Positions 53,996-63,957 of a stretch of 64,000 nt of DNA are shown here, piece by piece; the stretch's first letter is position 1, and every line of letters starts with the position of its first letter. The position numbers were made by a program, and so were the translations under genes. Under the pieces are notes generated by a model. It did not search any database and had not been told where the DNA came from. It was given only the letters and a program-made list of their open reading frames with translations. The DNA comes from Candidatus Contendibacter sp. GTDB lineage: Bacteria > Pseudomonadota > Gammaproteobacteria > Competibacterales > Competibacteraceae. The stretch covers positions 1 through 64,000 of the forward strand of contig JARSSP010000031.1 in NCBI GenBank assembly GCA_029624675.1, given 5' to 3'.

Positions 53996-55213
53996 ATGTC
54001 CACGTCCCCGCTTTCCCCCGCCGATTTCGCCCCGCTGCGCCTGCGCAAGGACGAAGACCGCCGTTTGCGCGCCGGCCATCTTTGGGTCTACAGCAACGAA
54101 ATCGATGTCGAAGCCACCCCGCTGCGCGAGTTCCAGCCCGGCCAGCCGGTCGCGATTCAGGCCAGCAACGGCAAGACGCTCGGCACTGGCTACATCAATC
54201 CGCACGCCCTGCTGTGCGTCCGGCTGGTCAGCCGTGATCTCGACCATCCGCTGAATCCCTCGCTGCTGGTGCATCGGCTGAACGTGGCGCTGAGCCTGCG
54301 CGAGCGGCTGTACGACCGGCCGTTCTACCGGCTGGTTTACGGCGAGGGCGACGGGCTGCCGGGCTTGATCGTGGACCGCTACGGCGATGTGTGCGTCGCC
54401 CAGATCACCACCGCCGGCATGGAACGGTTGCAGGACGACCTCCTCGCCGCCCTGCAAAAAGTGCTCAAACCGGCGGCGGTGCTGTGGCGCAACGACAGTC
54501 CAGTGCGCGAAATGGAAGGGCTGGAACGCACCGTCGCCGACGCCACCGGCGCGGTGCCGGAAACCGTCACGGTCGAGGAAGACGGGCTACGCTTCCAGGT
54601 CTCGCCGCGCACCGGCCAGAAAACCGGCTGGTTCTACGACCAGCGCGACAACCGCGCCCGGCTGGACCGCTACGTTCAAGGTCGGCGCGTACTGGATGTG
54701 TTTAGCTATGTCGGCGCCTGGGGCGTGCGGGCGGCGGCGCGCGGCGCGCGGGAAGTGCTGTGCGTCGATTCTTCCACCCCGGCGTTGGAACAGGCGACCG
54801 CCAACGCGGCGTTGAACGGCGTGGGCGACCGGGTGCAAATCCGCCAAGGCGATGCCTTCGAGGTGCTGAAAAGCTTGCGCGAAGTCCGTGAGCGATTCGA
54901 CGTGGTGATCGTGGACCCGCCGGCGTTCGTCAAGCGCCGCAAGGATTTCAAGGAAGGCGCGTTGGCTTACCGGCGGCTCAATGAAATGGCAATGCAAGTA
55001 TTGGAACGCGACGGAATATTGGTGTCCTGCTCCTGCTCGCAACTGCTGTCGCGCGACACGCTGATCCAAACACTATTGCAGGGATCGCGGCATCTCGACC
55101 GCAACCTGGTGATGCTGGAACAGGGTCGGCAGGGGCCAGATCATCCGGTGCATCCCGCCATTCCCGAAACCGATTATCTCAAGGCGATATTCGCGCGGGT
55201 ACTGCCCGCTTAA
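53996..55213 (+). CDS. rlmI: 23S rRNA m5C methyltransferase, RlmI-like
   Basis: 405 residues. The N-terminal PUA-like domain (LRLRKDEDRRLRAGHLWVYSNEID) is followed by a central RlmI insert (GEGDGLPGLIVDRYG) and a Rossmann methyltransferase domain: VLDVFSYVGAWGVRAAARGA (SAM binding), VDPPAFVKRRKDFKEG (motif IV) and SCSCSQLLS with the catalytic cysteine. It probably methylates C1962 of 23S rRNA; the family also contains close relatives with other sites. Confidence 0.9.
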   Translation: MSTSPLSPADFAPLRLRKDEDRRLRAGHLWVYSNEIDVEATPLREFQPGQPVAIQASNGKTLGTGYINPHALLCVRLVSRDLDHPLNPSLLVHRLNVALSLRERLYDRPFYRLVYGEGDGLPGLIVDRYGDVCVAQITTAGMERLQDDLLAALQKVLKPAAVLWRNDSPVREMEGLERTVADATGAVPETVTVEEDGLRFQVSPRTGQKTGWFYDQRDNRARLDRYVQGRRVLDVFSYVGAWGVRAAARGAREVLCVDSSTPALEQATANAALNGVGDRVQIRQGDAFEVLKSLREVRERFDVVIVDPPAFVKRRKDFKEGALAYRRLNEMAMQVLERDGILVSCSCSQLLSRDTLIQTLLQGSRHLDRNLVMLEQGRQGPDHPVHPAIPETDYLKAIFARVLPA

Positions 55214-55247
55214 AAGCGCCCGCCCACTCGATTCCTAGAAGATCGCG

Positions 55248-56645
55248 ATGAAGAAACTCACTCTCATCGATGCCGGATTCCTGCAAATCGAAACCCCTGA
55301 AACTCCAATGCACGTGGGCGGGCTGCATATTTATCAATGGCCCGAAGGCAGCGGATCGGATTTTGTGAAGGAATTGTTCGAACGATTCGTCGGCGGAGAT
55401 GAATTCGCGCCGCCCTTCAATCAAAAATTGCAATATCCTCTGTTCAAGCTTGGAATTCCCAGCTTGGTGGAAGACCCGGATTTCGACTTGAATGATCACA
55501 TAAGCTATTTCAAATTGCCCGAACCAGGAAGCATGGATCAATTGCTGGCGCGGGTTGCCAGTCTCCATGAAAGCTTACTGGACCCGACCCGGCCGCTGTG
55601 GGAATGCCATCTGATCGATGGATTGGCAGATCGGCGCTTCGCCCTCTACTTCAAGATGCACCACTGCATTCTGGATGGCGTCGGTGGGATGCAAATCCTG
55701 GAAAAATGCCTTGGCAAATCACCCACAACCCATGAATTGACGCTCCCTTGGGAGTTGGGCGAACGGAAAAAGAAAAAAAGCCGGACGAAACCGGGCTTGC
55801 CCACTCGAATCTACCGGATGATCGGCTTGGCAACTGGACAAGCGAAAGCCACTTACGAGCTTGCCGGCGCCTTTTGGCATACCGGGCGCCAATCCCTCAA
55901 AAGCGGAGAAACGACCCTGCCTCTGCCCTTTCTCTGTCCAAAGACAGCAATCAACCAGGAAGTCACCACGAATCGCTGTCTCGCGGTAAAAACCTTTTCG
56001 TTGGAATCCTTCAAGCGGCTTGGCAAAGCGGCCCAAGCGACCGTCAACGATATCGTCATCGGCGTCTGTGCTGGAGCTTTGCACCGGTATTTGAAGAAAA
56101 TTAACCAGTTGCCCGACAAGCCGTTGATTGCGCTCGTGCCTGTCTCGATCCGACCCAAGGATAGCGACGCCCACGGTAACCAAGTCAGCGCCATCCTGTG
56201 TAATTTGGGAACTCATGTCGATGACCCCAGGCAACGGCTGCAAATCATCAAGGATTCATCCACCGAAGGGAAAGCAATTCAAAATAATTTATCATCGCAA
56301 GCCGCCCAGGAATACGCCATGATCGGAGGCGCCCCGATGTTGCTGGTACAGTTTCTGCGCCTGTCCACCTATCTGAATCCCGCGTTTAATCTGGTGATTT
56401 CCAATGTTCCCGGCCCCCGATCTCCCCTGTATATGCAGGGCGCCCATCTGATGAATATTTACCCGGTATCCGCTCTTTATAAGCAGCAAAATCTGAATAT
56501 CACCGTCACCAGTTATCAGGATTCATTGGATTTCGGATTGATTGCCTGCCCGGACTTTTTGAGCGAAGTGGATCGATTGGCAACGCATCTGGAAGACGCC
56601 TTGGACGAATTGAACACGGCTTTCAACCTAAGCAGCATTGCTTGA
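55248..56645 (+). CDS. Wax ester synthase/diacylglycerol acyltransferase (WS/DGAT)
   Basis: 465 residues. Catalytic HHxxxDG at 138-144 (MHHCILDGVGG). TPMHVGGLHIYQWP near the N terminus and NLVISNVPGPRSPLYMQGA are conserved family blocks. It transfers acyl groups from acyl-CoA to fatty alcohols or diacylglycerol, making storage wax esters or triacylglycerol. Full length. Presence of this gene supports a storage-oriented physiology. It stands alone, 35 bases after rlmI. Confidence 0.92.
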   Translation: MKKLTLIDAGFLQIETPETPMHVGGLHIYQWPEGSGSDFVKELFERFVGGDEFAPPFNQKLQYPLFKLGIPSLVEDPDFDLNDHISYFKLPEPGSMDQLLARVASLHESLLDPTRPLWECHLIDGLADRRFALYFKMHHCILDGVGGMQILEKCLGKSPTTHELTLPWELGERKKKKSRTKPGLPTRIYRMIGLATGQAKATYELAGAFWHTGRQSLKSGETTLPLPFLCPKTAINQEVTTNRCLAVKTFSLESFKRLGKAAQATVNDIVIGVCAGALHRYLKKINQLPDKPLIALVPVSIRPKDSDAHGNQVSAILCNLGTHVDDPRQRLQIIKDSSTEGKAIQNNLSSQAAQEYAMIGGAPMLLVQFLRLSTYLNPAFNLVISNVPGPRSPLYMQGAHLMNIYPVSALYKQQNLNITVTSYQDSLDFGLIACPDFLSEVDRLATHLEDALDELNTAFNLSSIA

Positions 56646-56702
56646 CGGAAAAACCCTGGCGACTGGCGATCCACCGATCCCGCGACCTTCACGGAGTTTG
56701 TC

Positions 56703-57506
56703 ATGCTGATTCATCCTGATTTCGACCCAGTGGCGTTCAGCCTGGGACCGCTGCACGTGCGCTGGTATGGCCTGATGTACCTGCTGGGTTTTGTGGCCGG
56801 CTGGGCGCTGGGCCGTTATCGCGCCCAGCGACCCGGCTCCGGCTGGACCGCCGAACAGGTGGATGATCTGGTGTTCTACATCGCCCTCGGCGTCATTTTG
56901 GGCGGCCGGGTCGGGTACGTCCTATTCTACGGATTCGGCAACTTCCTGCGTGATCCGCTGGCGTTGTTCCGCGTCTGGGAAGGCGGTATGTCGTTTCACG
57001 GCGGCTTTCTCGGCGTGCTGCTGGCGATGGCGCTGTTTGCCCGCAAGCACCAAAAACAATTTTGGCCGACGGTCGATTTCATCGCGCCACTGATTACGCC
57101 CGGGCTGTTTTTTGGGCGGGTCGGCAATTTCATCAACGGCGAACTGTGGGGGCGGGTGACCGATTTGCCGTGGGGAATGGTGTTCCGACAAACTGGCGAT
57201 GGTCTGCCGCGCCATCCCTCGCAGTTGTATCAGGCGGCGCTGGAAGGCGTGGCGCTGTTCCTGATCCTGTGGTTGTTTTCCGCCAAGCCGCGCCCGACCA
57301 TGGCGGTGTCGGGCGTGTTCGCGCTGAGTTACGGTATCTTCCGGTTTCTGGTCGAGTTGGTCCGCCAGCCGGACCCGCAACTCGGCTATCTCGCCTTCGG
57401 CTGGCTGACCATGGGGCAACTGCTGTCGTTGCCGCTGATCGCGGTTGGGGTGATTCTGCTCAGGCTGGCTTATCGCCGGCGAGCAGCCGAAACGCCCGCC
57501 GGGTAA
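56703..57506 (+). CDS. lgt: Prolipoprotein diacylglyceryl transferase
   Basis: 267 residues, seven membrane helices. [44 protein letters not shown] (with the essential His) and [14 protein letters not shown] are the Lgt signatures. It transfers diacylglycerol from phosphatidylglycerol to the lipobox Cys, the step before LspA (gene at 22728). An AGGAGT-like ribosome-binding site is absent; CGGAG lies seven bases upstream. Confidence 0.96.
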   Translation: MLIHPDFDPVAFSLGPLHVRWYGLMYLLGFVAGWALGRYRAQRPGSGWTAEQVDDLVFYIALGVILGGRVGYVLFYGFGNFLRDPLALFRVWEGGMSFHGGFLGVLLAMALFARKHQKQFWPTVDFIAPLITPGLFFGRVGNFINGELWGRVTDLPWGMVFRQTGDGLPRHPSQLYQAALEGVALFLILWLFSAKPRPTMAVSGVFALSYGIFRFLVELVRQPDPQLGYLAFGWLTMGQLLSLPLIAVGVILLRLAYRRRAAETPAG

Positions 57507-57633
57507 CGAGCATGGCGGGCATTCGGATGAAACCCGAATGCACAACTAAACTGGCTCCGAACGGTCTTCATACAAATTCGACCATGAATTCGTTCAAGAT
57601 ATCGTTCCGGTTTCGATCCAGAGGATTGCGTTC

Positions 57634-57924
57634 ATGTACGTTTGCATGTGCAAGTCGGTTTCCGACCACCAAATTCGGCAGGCGGTCGAGCAAGGCGCTC
57701 GCGGCTTCGGCGATCTGAGCATCCGTTTCGGCGTCGGCATCGAATGCGGCAAGTGCGTCGACGGCATCAATGCCTTGCTTCAGGAATGCCTGAGCGTCGC
57801 CGCTCCGCTACCGCCCGCTCCAGCGGAGGCCATTCCGAATCCAGCTCCTCCGACCGCCACACCCGCGCCGGTGGCTCCAAAGGAAACCGTCCCGGCGCAC
57901 GCCTGGTTTGCCATCGATTTGTGA
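57634..57924 (+). CDS. bfd: Bacterioferritin-associated ferredoxin-like protein
   Basis: 96 residues. The first 55 are the BFD-like 2Fe-2S fold: MYVCMCKSVSDHQIRQAVEQ with C4 and C6, and GIECGKC supplying the other two cysteines. Bfd reduces bacterioferritin to release iron. The C-terminal 40 residues are Pro/Ala-rich and not part of the fold, longer than the usual 60-70 residue protein. No bfr gene is adjacent. Confidence 0.88.
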   Translation: MYVCMCKSVSDHQIRQAVEQGARGFGDLSIRFGVGIECGKCVDGINALLQECLSVAAPLPPAPAEAIPNPAPPTATPAPVAPKETVPAHAWFAIDL

Positions 57925-58123
57925 TGGCGTAGGGGACCGCGCTTCGCAAACCCAATGATCGATCGGACCCCGGCCCGGTTCGCGGCACCTCGCGTGAACT
58001 GCCGCGCCTAGCGGTTTCATGCTACGATCTTCATATTGCACCGTGTCAAACGCCATGATCGGTCGCCCGAGTCGCCACCGCATCCAGGCCGTCAACAAAA
58101 CGAGGAATCCAGGGGAGTCATCG

Positions 58124-59404
58124 ATGCTGATCTACAATCTCTTTCCCTTACTAGCCGGCCCGTTCGGGAGCTGGGAGCCACACTTCAAGCGAGCGGCCGA
58201 CATGGGCTTCGACTGGATTTTCGTCAATCCCGTCCAAAAACCCGGCTATTCGGGCAGCCTGTACTCCATCGTGGATTATTTTCAGCTCAATCCCCTACTA
58301 GTGGATCCGAAATCCAAGCTTACTCCCGAGCAGCAGGTCAAGGCGGCGCTCGCCATGGCCGAACAACTCGGTCTCAAGGTCATGGTCGACTTGGTCATTA
58401 ACCATTGCGCTTTCGATTCGGAACTGACACGCCAGCATCCAGAATGGTTCGTCCAGGAAAACGGCAACGTCGCTCATCCGTTCTGCATGGAAAACGGCCA
58501 CAAAGTGGTTTGGGGCGATCTGGCGCTGTTCAATCACCCACACACCTCTGACCCGGACGGGCTTTATCGCTATTGCTACCGGGTCGTCGAATATTTGCTA
58601 GGCCTGGGCTTCAAGGGGTTTCGCTGCGACGCGGCCTATCAGATCCCCAGAAACACCTGGAGTCGGTTGATTCACGAGGTCCGGCAAAAATACCCCGGCA
58701 CGGTCTTCGCCGCCGAAACCCTGGGTTGCACCGCCGATCAGACCAAGCAGACCGCCCAGGCCGGCTTTGATTATGTGTTCAACAGCTCCAAGTGGTGGGA
58801 TTTCCACGGCGCCTGGCTGATGGAGCAGTATCAACTGGTCCGCGATATCGCCCCCTCCATCAGCTTTCCGGAAAGCCACGATACCGACCGATTGTTTCAG
58901 GAAGTCCACGGCAACGAGGCGGCGATGAAGCAGCGTTATCTGTTTTCCGCCCTGTTTTCCGCCGGCGTGATGATCCCCATCGGGTTCGAGTACGGTTTCC
59001 GCCGCCGCCTGCACGTGGTCAATACCCGACCCACCGACTGGGAGCAGCAGAACATCGATTTGCGCGAATTCATTACCCACGTCAACGCCGTCAAGCGTCA
59101 ATACGCGGTGTTCCAGGAAGAATGCCCCACCACCATCCTGCCCTACCAGAATCCGAATATTCTGGTGATGTGGAAGGCGTCGACCAAGACCCACGACGAA
59201 GCACTGATCCTGCTCAACAAGGACCCCTGGAATCACCAGTACTTCTACGCCGAAAATCTCGGGACCTATATTCAGGCCGGCGCGCCCCTGATGGACGTAT
59301 CGCCGGAATACACCCTGGAGTACATCCCACGGCCGTTTTCCTATGATTTGCGTCCGGGCCAGGCGTTCGTCATGGTTACCCGCCGCGACCATTTGCCTGG
59401 CTGA
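58124..59404 (+). CDS. GH13 alpha-amylase-family enzyme (GlgE-like)
   Basis: 426 residues from MLIYNLFPLLAGPFGSWEPH, with AGGGGAG eight bases upstream. It is a TIM barrel with nucleophile D169 (GFRCDAAYQIP), acid/base E198 (FAAETLGC) and third carboxylate D253 (PESHDTDR). The ESHDT and GFRxD wording recalls the GlgE maltosyltransferase branch of GH13, although the protein is shorter and lacks the long N-terminal modules. It leads a glucan cluster with glycogen synthase and two GH57 enzymes; the substrate is probably an alpha-1,4-glucan or a maltose derivative. Confidence 0.85.
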   Translation: MLIYNLFPLLAGPFGSWEPHFKRAADMGFDWIFVNPVQKPGYSGSLYSIVDYFQLNPLLVDPKSKLTPEQQVKAALAMAEQLGLKVMVDLVINHCAFDSELTRQHPEWFVQENGNVAHPFCMENGHKVVWGDLALFNHPHTSDPDGLYRYCYRVVEYLLGLGFKGFRCDAAYQIPRNTWSRLIHEVRQKYPGTVFAAETLGCTADQTKQTAQAGFDYVFNSSKWWDFHGAWLMEQYQLVRDIAPSISFPESHDTDRLFQEVHGNEAAMKQRYLFSALFSAGVMIPIGFEYGFRRRLHVVNTRPTDWEQQNIDLREFITHVNAVKRQYAVFQEECPTTILPYQNPNILVMWKASTKTHDEALILLNKDPWNHQYFYAENLGTYIQAGAPLMDVSPEYTLEYIPRPFSYDLRPGQAFVMVTRRDHLPG

Positions 59405-59500
59405 ACCGCCGCGCGGTCGCGGTTCAACCCTTGCGAGTGAGGGAGGCCCGGACCTGTGGGTCGGGGGCCGGAACCCGAAAAAAGATAAGGATGAATATGT

Positions 59501-60973
59501 ATGTACATTGTACAGATTGCTCCTGAATGCGCACCCGTCGCGAAAGTCGGCGGGTTGGCGGATGTGATCTTTGGTCTGAGCCGGGAGATGGAAATCCGCG
59601 GCAACGAAGTCCACATCATCCTGCCGAAGTACGACTGCATGCGCTACGACCAGGTTTGGGGCTTGCAGATCAGCATGCAGGACTTATGGGTGCCGTGGTA
59701 CAACGGCGCCGTTCACTGCTCGGTGTGGTTCGGCTTCGTGCATGGTCGCAAGTGCTTTTTCATCGAGCCGCACTCGCAGGATAACTTTTTCAACCGCGGC
59801 CATTTCTATGGTTTCGCCGACGACGTCAGCCGCTTTGCCTTCTTCAGCAAAGCGGCGCTGGAGTTCCTGCTCAAGGACAATCGCCGGCCCGACATCATCC
59901 ATTGCCACGACTGGCAGACCGGACTGGTGCCCGTGCTGTTGTTTGAGCAGTACGCCCACGCCGGAATGCACTGGCAGCGGGTCTGCTACACCATTCACAA
60001 CTTCAAGCATCAGGGCCTGACCGGCGAGTACGTGTTGTGGGCCACGGGCCTGACCAACATCGCCCATTACTTCAACTACGACCGCCTGCGCGACCACTTC
60101 AATCACACCGCCGTCAATCTGATGAAGGGTGGCGTCGTTTACTCCAATTTCGTGACGACGGTCTCCCCGACCCATGCCCACGAGGCGCGCTTTACCGATC
60201 AGAGCAGCGGTCTGGGGCCGACCTTGAACACTCATCAGGGTAAATTCGGCGGAGTGCTGAACGGGATCGATTACGATGTCTGGAATCCGGAAGTTGACCC
60301 CCACATCGCCGAGCGCTACAACGTCGACACCCTGGACAAGAAGTACGTCAACAAGGAAGCGCTGCGCGACCGGCTGTGGCTGAGCAAGGAATACAAGCCG
60401 ATCATCGCCTACGTGGGCCGGCTGGACAGCCAGAAAGGCGTCCATCTGATCCATCACGCCATCTTCTACGCCCTGCGCAACAACGCTCAGTTCGTGCTGC
60501 TCGGCTCCAGCCCCGACCCGCACATCAACCAGCATTTCTGGAACCTCAAGCGGCACCTCAACGACAGTCCGGATTGCCACCTTGAACTGGGCTTCAACGA
60601 GGAGTTGTCGCACCTGATCTACGCGGGAGCGGACATGATCATCATGCCCAGTCTGTTCGAACCCTGCGGCCTGACCCAGATGATCGCCTTGAAATATGGC
60701 ACGGTACCGATCGTGCGCGAGGTCGGTGGTCTCAAGGACACGGTGTTCGACAAGGACTATGCCCACAAGCCCTGGGAAGAGCGCAATGGGTACGTGTTCC
60801 AGGGCGCCGATCATCCCGGGGTCGAATCAGCCATGCATCGCGCCATCGCTCTTTGGCATAACTATCCCGACGACTTCCGTCAGTTGATGATCCACGGCAT
60901 GAGCTGCGATTACTCCTGGTGCCGACCCGGCCAGGACTACCTGAACATCTACGAGCACATCCGCTGCAAGTAA
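59501..60973 (+). CDS. glgA: Glycogen synthase (GT5)
   Basis: 490 residues. MYIVQIAPECAPVAKVGGLADV holds the ADP-glucose-binding KVGGL (15-19). DIIHCHDWQTGLVPV, AYVGRLDSQKGVHLI and MPSLFEPCGLTQMIALKYGT are GT5 motifs. It adds glucose from ADP-glucose to the growing glycogen chain. Closer to the archaeal/cyanobacterial-looking branch than to E. coli GlgA by eye. Flanked by GH13 and GH57 genes, all in the same direction. Confidence 0.92.
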   Translation: MYIVQIAPECAPVAKVGGLADVIFGLSREMEIRGNEVHIILPKYDCMRYDQVWGLQISMQDLWVPWYNGAVHCSVWFGFVHGRKCFFIEPHSQDNFFNRGHFYGFADDVSRFAFFSKAALEFLLKDNRRPDIIHCHDWQTGLVPVLLFEQYAHAGMHWQRVCYTIHNFKHQGLTGEYVLWATGLTNIAHYFNYDRLRDHFNHTAVNLMKGGVVYSNFVTTVSPTHAHEARFTDQSSGLGPTLNTHQGKFGGVLNGIDYDVWNPEVDPHIAERYNVDTLDKKYVNKEALRDRLWLSKEYKPIIAYVGRLDSQKGVHLIHHAIFYALRNNAQFVLLGSSPDPHINQHFWNLKRHLNDSPDCHLELGFNEELSHLIYAGADMIIMPSLFEPCGLTQMIALKYGTVPIVREVGGLKDTVFDKDYAHKPWEERNGYVFQGADHPGVESAMHRAIALWHNYPDDFRQLMIHGMSCDYSWCRPGQDYLNIYEHIRCK

Positions 60974-61096
60974 GTAGCCGGGCGCGGCCGCCCGGCCCGG
61001 CGTTCGTCGGGAGCGATCCTTGACCGTCATCGCGCGAGCAGGCGCGTTCCCGGCGGCGTCAGTCAATCCACCATCCGCACAGGAGTAATGACCCGC

Positions 61097-62560
61097 ATGA
61101 GCCAACTTCCAGAATACGTCGACGGTCTGCCGAACATTTGCGGTTCCGAATCGCTTGTGGAAGAGACCCTGCGCGCCGCTCGCAACCAGCCGGTGTTCCT
61201 GCCGGAAAGCCGGATCGACTTTGGCCATATCCGCGCCGCCTGCGCCATCGCCCTGCACATGCACCAGCCACTGATCCCGGCCGGCGGCGGCGATCTGGCC
61301 ACGGCGGCCATCATCAGCAACCTCAAGTACATGATGGACAACCAGGGCATCGGCGATAACCACAACGCCCCGGTCTTCCACTGGTGCTACAAGCGGATAG
61401 GCGAATTTATCCCGCAACTGATCCACGAGGGCAAGGAGCCGCGGGTCATGCTGGAGTATTCCGGCACCCTGTTTCACGGCTTGCGGGCCATGGGTTTGAA
61501 CGACGTGTTCGACGCGCTCAAGAACGCGACCTGCAATCCGGGCTACCGGCGAGCGGTCGAATGGCTGGGTTGTCCGTGGGGCCACGCGGTGGCGCCCTCG
61601 ACCCCGACCCAGGACTTCCGCCTGCATGTCAAGGCCTGGCAGCACCACTTCGCCGCCATTTTCGGCCTGGAGGCGCTGGCGCGAGTTCGCGGCTTTTCGC
61701 CCTCGGAAATGGCGCTGCCCAATCATCCCGACATCGCCTACGCGTACATCAAGACCTTGGTGGACTGCGGCTATCAATGGCTGCTGGTGCAGGAACACAC
61801 CGTGGAGCGGCCGGAGAACGGCTGGGGACCGGAGAAAAAGCACCTGCCTCACCGGCTGGTTTGCACCAACTCCAAGGGCGAGACCGTCAGCATCATCGCC
61901 ATCGTCAAGACCCAGGGCAGCGATACCAAGCTGGTGGCGCAGATGCAGCCGTATTACGAGGCCAAAGGCCTGTCGCGCTGGGAGCTGGCCGGAAAATCGG
62001 TGCCGCCGCTGGTGACCCAAATCGCCGACGGCGAGAACGGCGGGGTGATGATGAACGAGTTTCCCGGCATGTTCTTCCAGGTGACGCACGAGGCTTCAGG
62101 CGCGGATGTACCGATGATGAACGCCACCGAGTATCTTGAACACCTGTTCGCGGCGGGCGTCAAGGAAGCCGACCTGCCGACATTGCAGCCGCTGCTCCAA
62201 AAACGAATCTGGGACCGGTTCAAACCGGGCGATGGGCCGGAGAAACTGGAAAAAGTTATCGCCGAACTTAAGAAGGAAGATGGCCGGTTTCACATGGAAG
62301 GCGGCAGTTGGACCAACGATATTTCCTGGGTGCGGGGCTACGACAACGTGCTCGGCCCCATGGAAAAGGCCAGTTCGCTGTTTTACGAGAAGGTGCTGAA
62401 GCTGGGCGTGCCTTCCAGCAACCCACGCTATCGCAACGCCCTGTTCCATTTGATGTGTTCGCAGACCAGTTGCTACCGATATTGGGGGCAGGGGCTGTGG
62501 ACGGACTACGGTCGTGAAATTTGCCGGCGAGCCAGCGCCATCGTCGAAACCGATTTTTAA
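61097..62560 (+). CDS. GH57 family glycosidase/glucan-transferase
   Basis: 487 residues from MSQLPEYVDGLPNICG. The ATG at 61088 is only two bases from AGGAG, so the one at 61097 (eleven bases) is preferred. GH57 features: ALHMHQPLIPAGGG, EYSGTLFHGL (the usual LSGT-like block), FSPSEMALPNHPDIA, and a late acidic cluster (ENGGVMMNEFPG). It acts on alpha-glucans, by hydrolysis, 4-alpha-glucanotransfer or branching; sequence alone does not decide. Third gene of the glycogen cluster. Confidence 0.85.
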   Translation: MSQLPEYVDGLPNICGSESLVEETLRAARNQPVFLPESRIDFGHIRAACAIALHMHQPLIPAGGGDLATAAIISNLKYMMDNQGIGDNHNAPVFHWCYKRIGEFIPQLIHEGKEPRVMLEYSGTLFHGLRAMGLNDVFDALKNATCNPGYRRAVEWLGCPWGHAVAPSTPTQDFRLHVKAWQHHFAAIFGLEALARVRGFSPSEMALPNHPDIAYAYIKTLVDCGYQWLLVQEHTVERPENGWGPEKKHLPHRLVCTNSKGETVSIIAIVKTQGSDTKLVAQMQPYYEAKGLSRWELAGKSVPPLVTQIADGENGGVMMNEFPGMFFQVTHEASGADVPMMNATEYLEHLFAAGVKEADLPTLQPLLQKRIWDRFKPGDGPEKLEKVIAELKKEDGRFHMEGGSWTNDISWVRGYDNVLGPMEKASSLFYEKVLKLGVPSSNPRYRNALFHLMCSQTSCYRYWGQGLWTDYGREICRRASAIVETDF

Positions 62561-62676
62561 CGGTCGAGCCATGCCGCCGCGCCGATTCCGGCCCATTTTT
62601 GAATAATAAGCGAGTGGCGGGAGTGGGATTTCTCCTCACTCCCCTGCCACGACCGACCTTGGGAGGAGGCTGTATC

Positions 62677-63867
62677 GTGACGGACAATACCTTGTACCAC
62701 GCGCTGGTGCTGAACCTGCATCAGCCCGCTGGCAATCTGGAGCATCTGCTGGCGCACAACGCGCCGGAAGCCCGGGACATCCTGTTGGCGATGGATCGCA
62801 TTCCCCGCGCGTTGCGGGACGAGCAGGAATTCGGCCGGATTCATGTGTCCCTGTCGGGCACCTTGCTGGAAACTCTGAACAACCCGGAGTTTCAGAACCA
62901 GGCCGGCCAGGTCGTCGATTGCGCCACCTTGCTCGCTCAGTTGGGAAGCCAACGGGCCATCGAACTGCTCGGCACCGGCTATTATCACCCGGTTCTACCG
63001 CTGATTCCCCCCGCCGATTGGGAAGCGCATCTGAAACGTTGGCAACGGTTCGCGCGCCGTCTATTTCCGCGCAGTGCGCTTCAGGGTTTCTGGCCGCCGG
63101 AAATGGGTTTTTGCATGGAGATGATTCCCCTGTTGCGGCGCTGTGGCTACGAGTTCGTGCTCGTGGATAGCGAGCACGTGCAACCCGCGACGCCGATGGG
63201 CTGGGAGGAACTGCGCTACCGACCCCATGTCGCTCGGTTTGGCGACGACGAGATCGTGGTCGTCGTGCGCGACCGCGAACTATCCAACGCCCAGGCGAAC
63301 GGCATGGATCTCGACGGATTCCTGCGCGAAGTTCAGGCGCGAACCCAGGACTGCCAATTCACGCCGCTGGTGACCACCTGCTGCGATGGCGAGAATGGCG
63401 ACTGGTTCCGCAACGCCGCGCCGGGCGGCAATTTCTGGGATGCGTTTTACCGGCCGCTGCTGGATCAGGTTCGGACGGGGACCAACATGATCCAGCCAGT
63501 CTTCATCAAGGACTATCTGGACCGGTTCGGCGTCCTTGGCGAAGTGACGGTCGGGCCGGGGGCGTGGAATACGGGTTGGAACGATGGCCGCGATTTCGTC
63601 CAATGGGCCAGCACCCCGGCGCAACGAAACGCCCTGACCCGGTTGGACGAAATCAGTCAGGCGGTGCAGGCGGCGCTGCACAACGCGACCCACATCGGCT
63701 CGCGCAATCCGGAACTGCTCAATCTGCTGGAGGAAGCGCACTGGCGGGTGCTGCGGGCGGAGACCAGTTGCAACTTCTTCTGGGGCGACGCCTGGGTCAT
63801 GCGCTGCCACGCCGATCTCGACCAGGCTTGTGAATGCCTGGAACGGGCCAACGCCTGTTTTGCTTGA
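62677..63867 (+). CDS. GH57 family protein (second)
   Basis: 396 residues from GTG, with GGGAGGAGG eight bases upstream. LVLNLHQPAGNLEHLL, VSLSGTLLETLNNPE, GTGYYHPVLPLIPPADWEAHL, GFWPPEMGFCMEMIPLLRRC (the catalytic Glu region) and TTCCDGENGDWF are GH57 motifs. A different subtype from the preceding GH57, so the pair is not a simple duplication. Fourth gene of the glycogen cluster; it probably trims or rearranges glycogen or maltodextrin. Confidence 0.85.
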   Translation: MTDNTLYHALVLNLHQPAGNLEHLLAHNAPEARDILLAMDRIPRALRDEQEFGRIHVSLSGTLLETLNNPEFQNQAGQVVDCATLLAQLGSQRAIELLGTGYYHPVLPLIPPADWEAHLKRWQRFARRLFPRSALQGFWPPEMGFCMEMIPLLRRCGYEFVLVDSEHVQPATPMGWEELRYRPHVARFGDDEIVVVVRDRELSNAQANGMDLDGFLREVQARTQDCQFTPLVTTCCDGENGDWFRNAAPGGNFWDAFYRPLLDQVRTGTNMIQPVFIKDYLDRFGVLGEVTVGPGAWNTGWNDGRDFVQWASTPAQRNALTRLDEISQAVQAALHNATHIGSRNPELLNLLEEAHWRVLRAETSCNFFWGDAWVMRCHADLDQACECLERANACFA

Positions 63868-63888
63868 CCGCCGTCATGCCAACGCCCT

Positions 63889-63912
63889 GTGTCCTCTCTT
63901 GGGGAAGGACAC
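63889..63912. terminator. Hairpin after the glycogen cluster
   Basis: GTGTCC (63889-63894) and GGACAC (63907-63912) around a 12-base loop, 22 bases after the GH57 stop. No T-run, so only a weak candidate for a transcript end. Confidence 0.3.
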
Positions 63913-63957
63913 GGAAGAGGATGGTGTTCAGCGACGGCTGGCCAAGGTGAATGCGCG

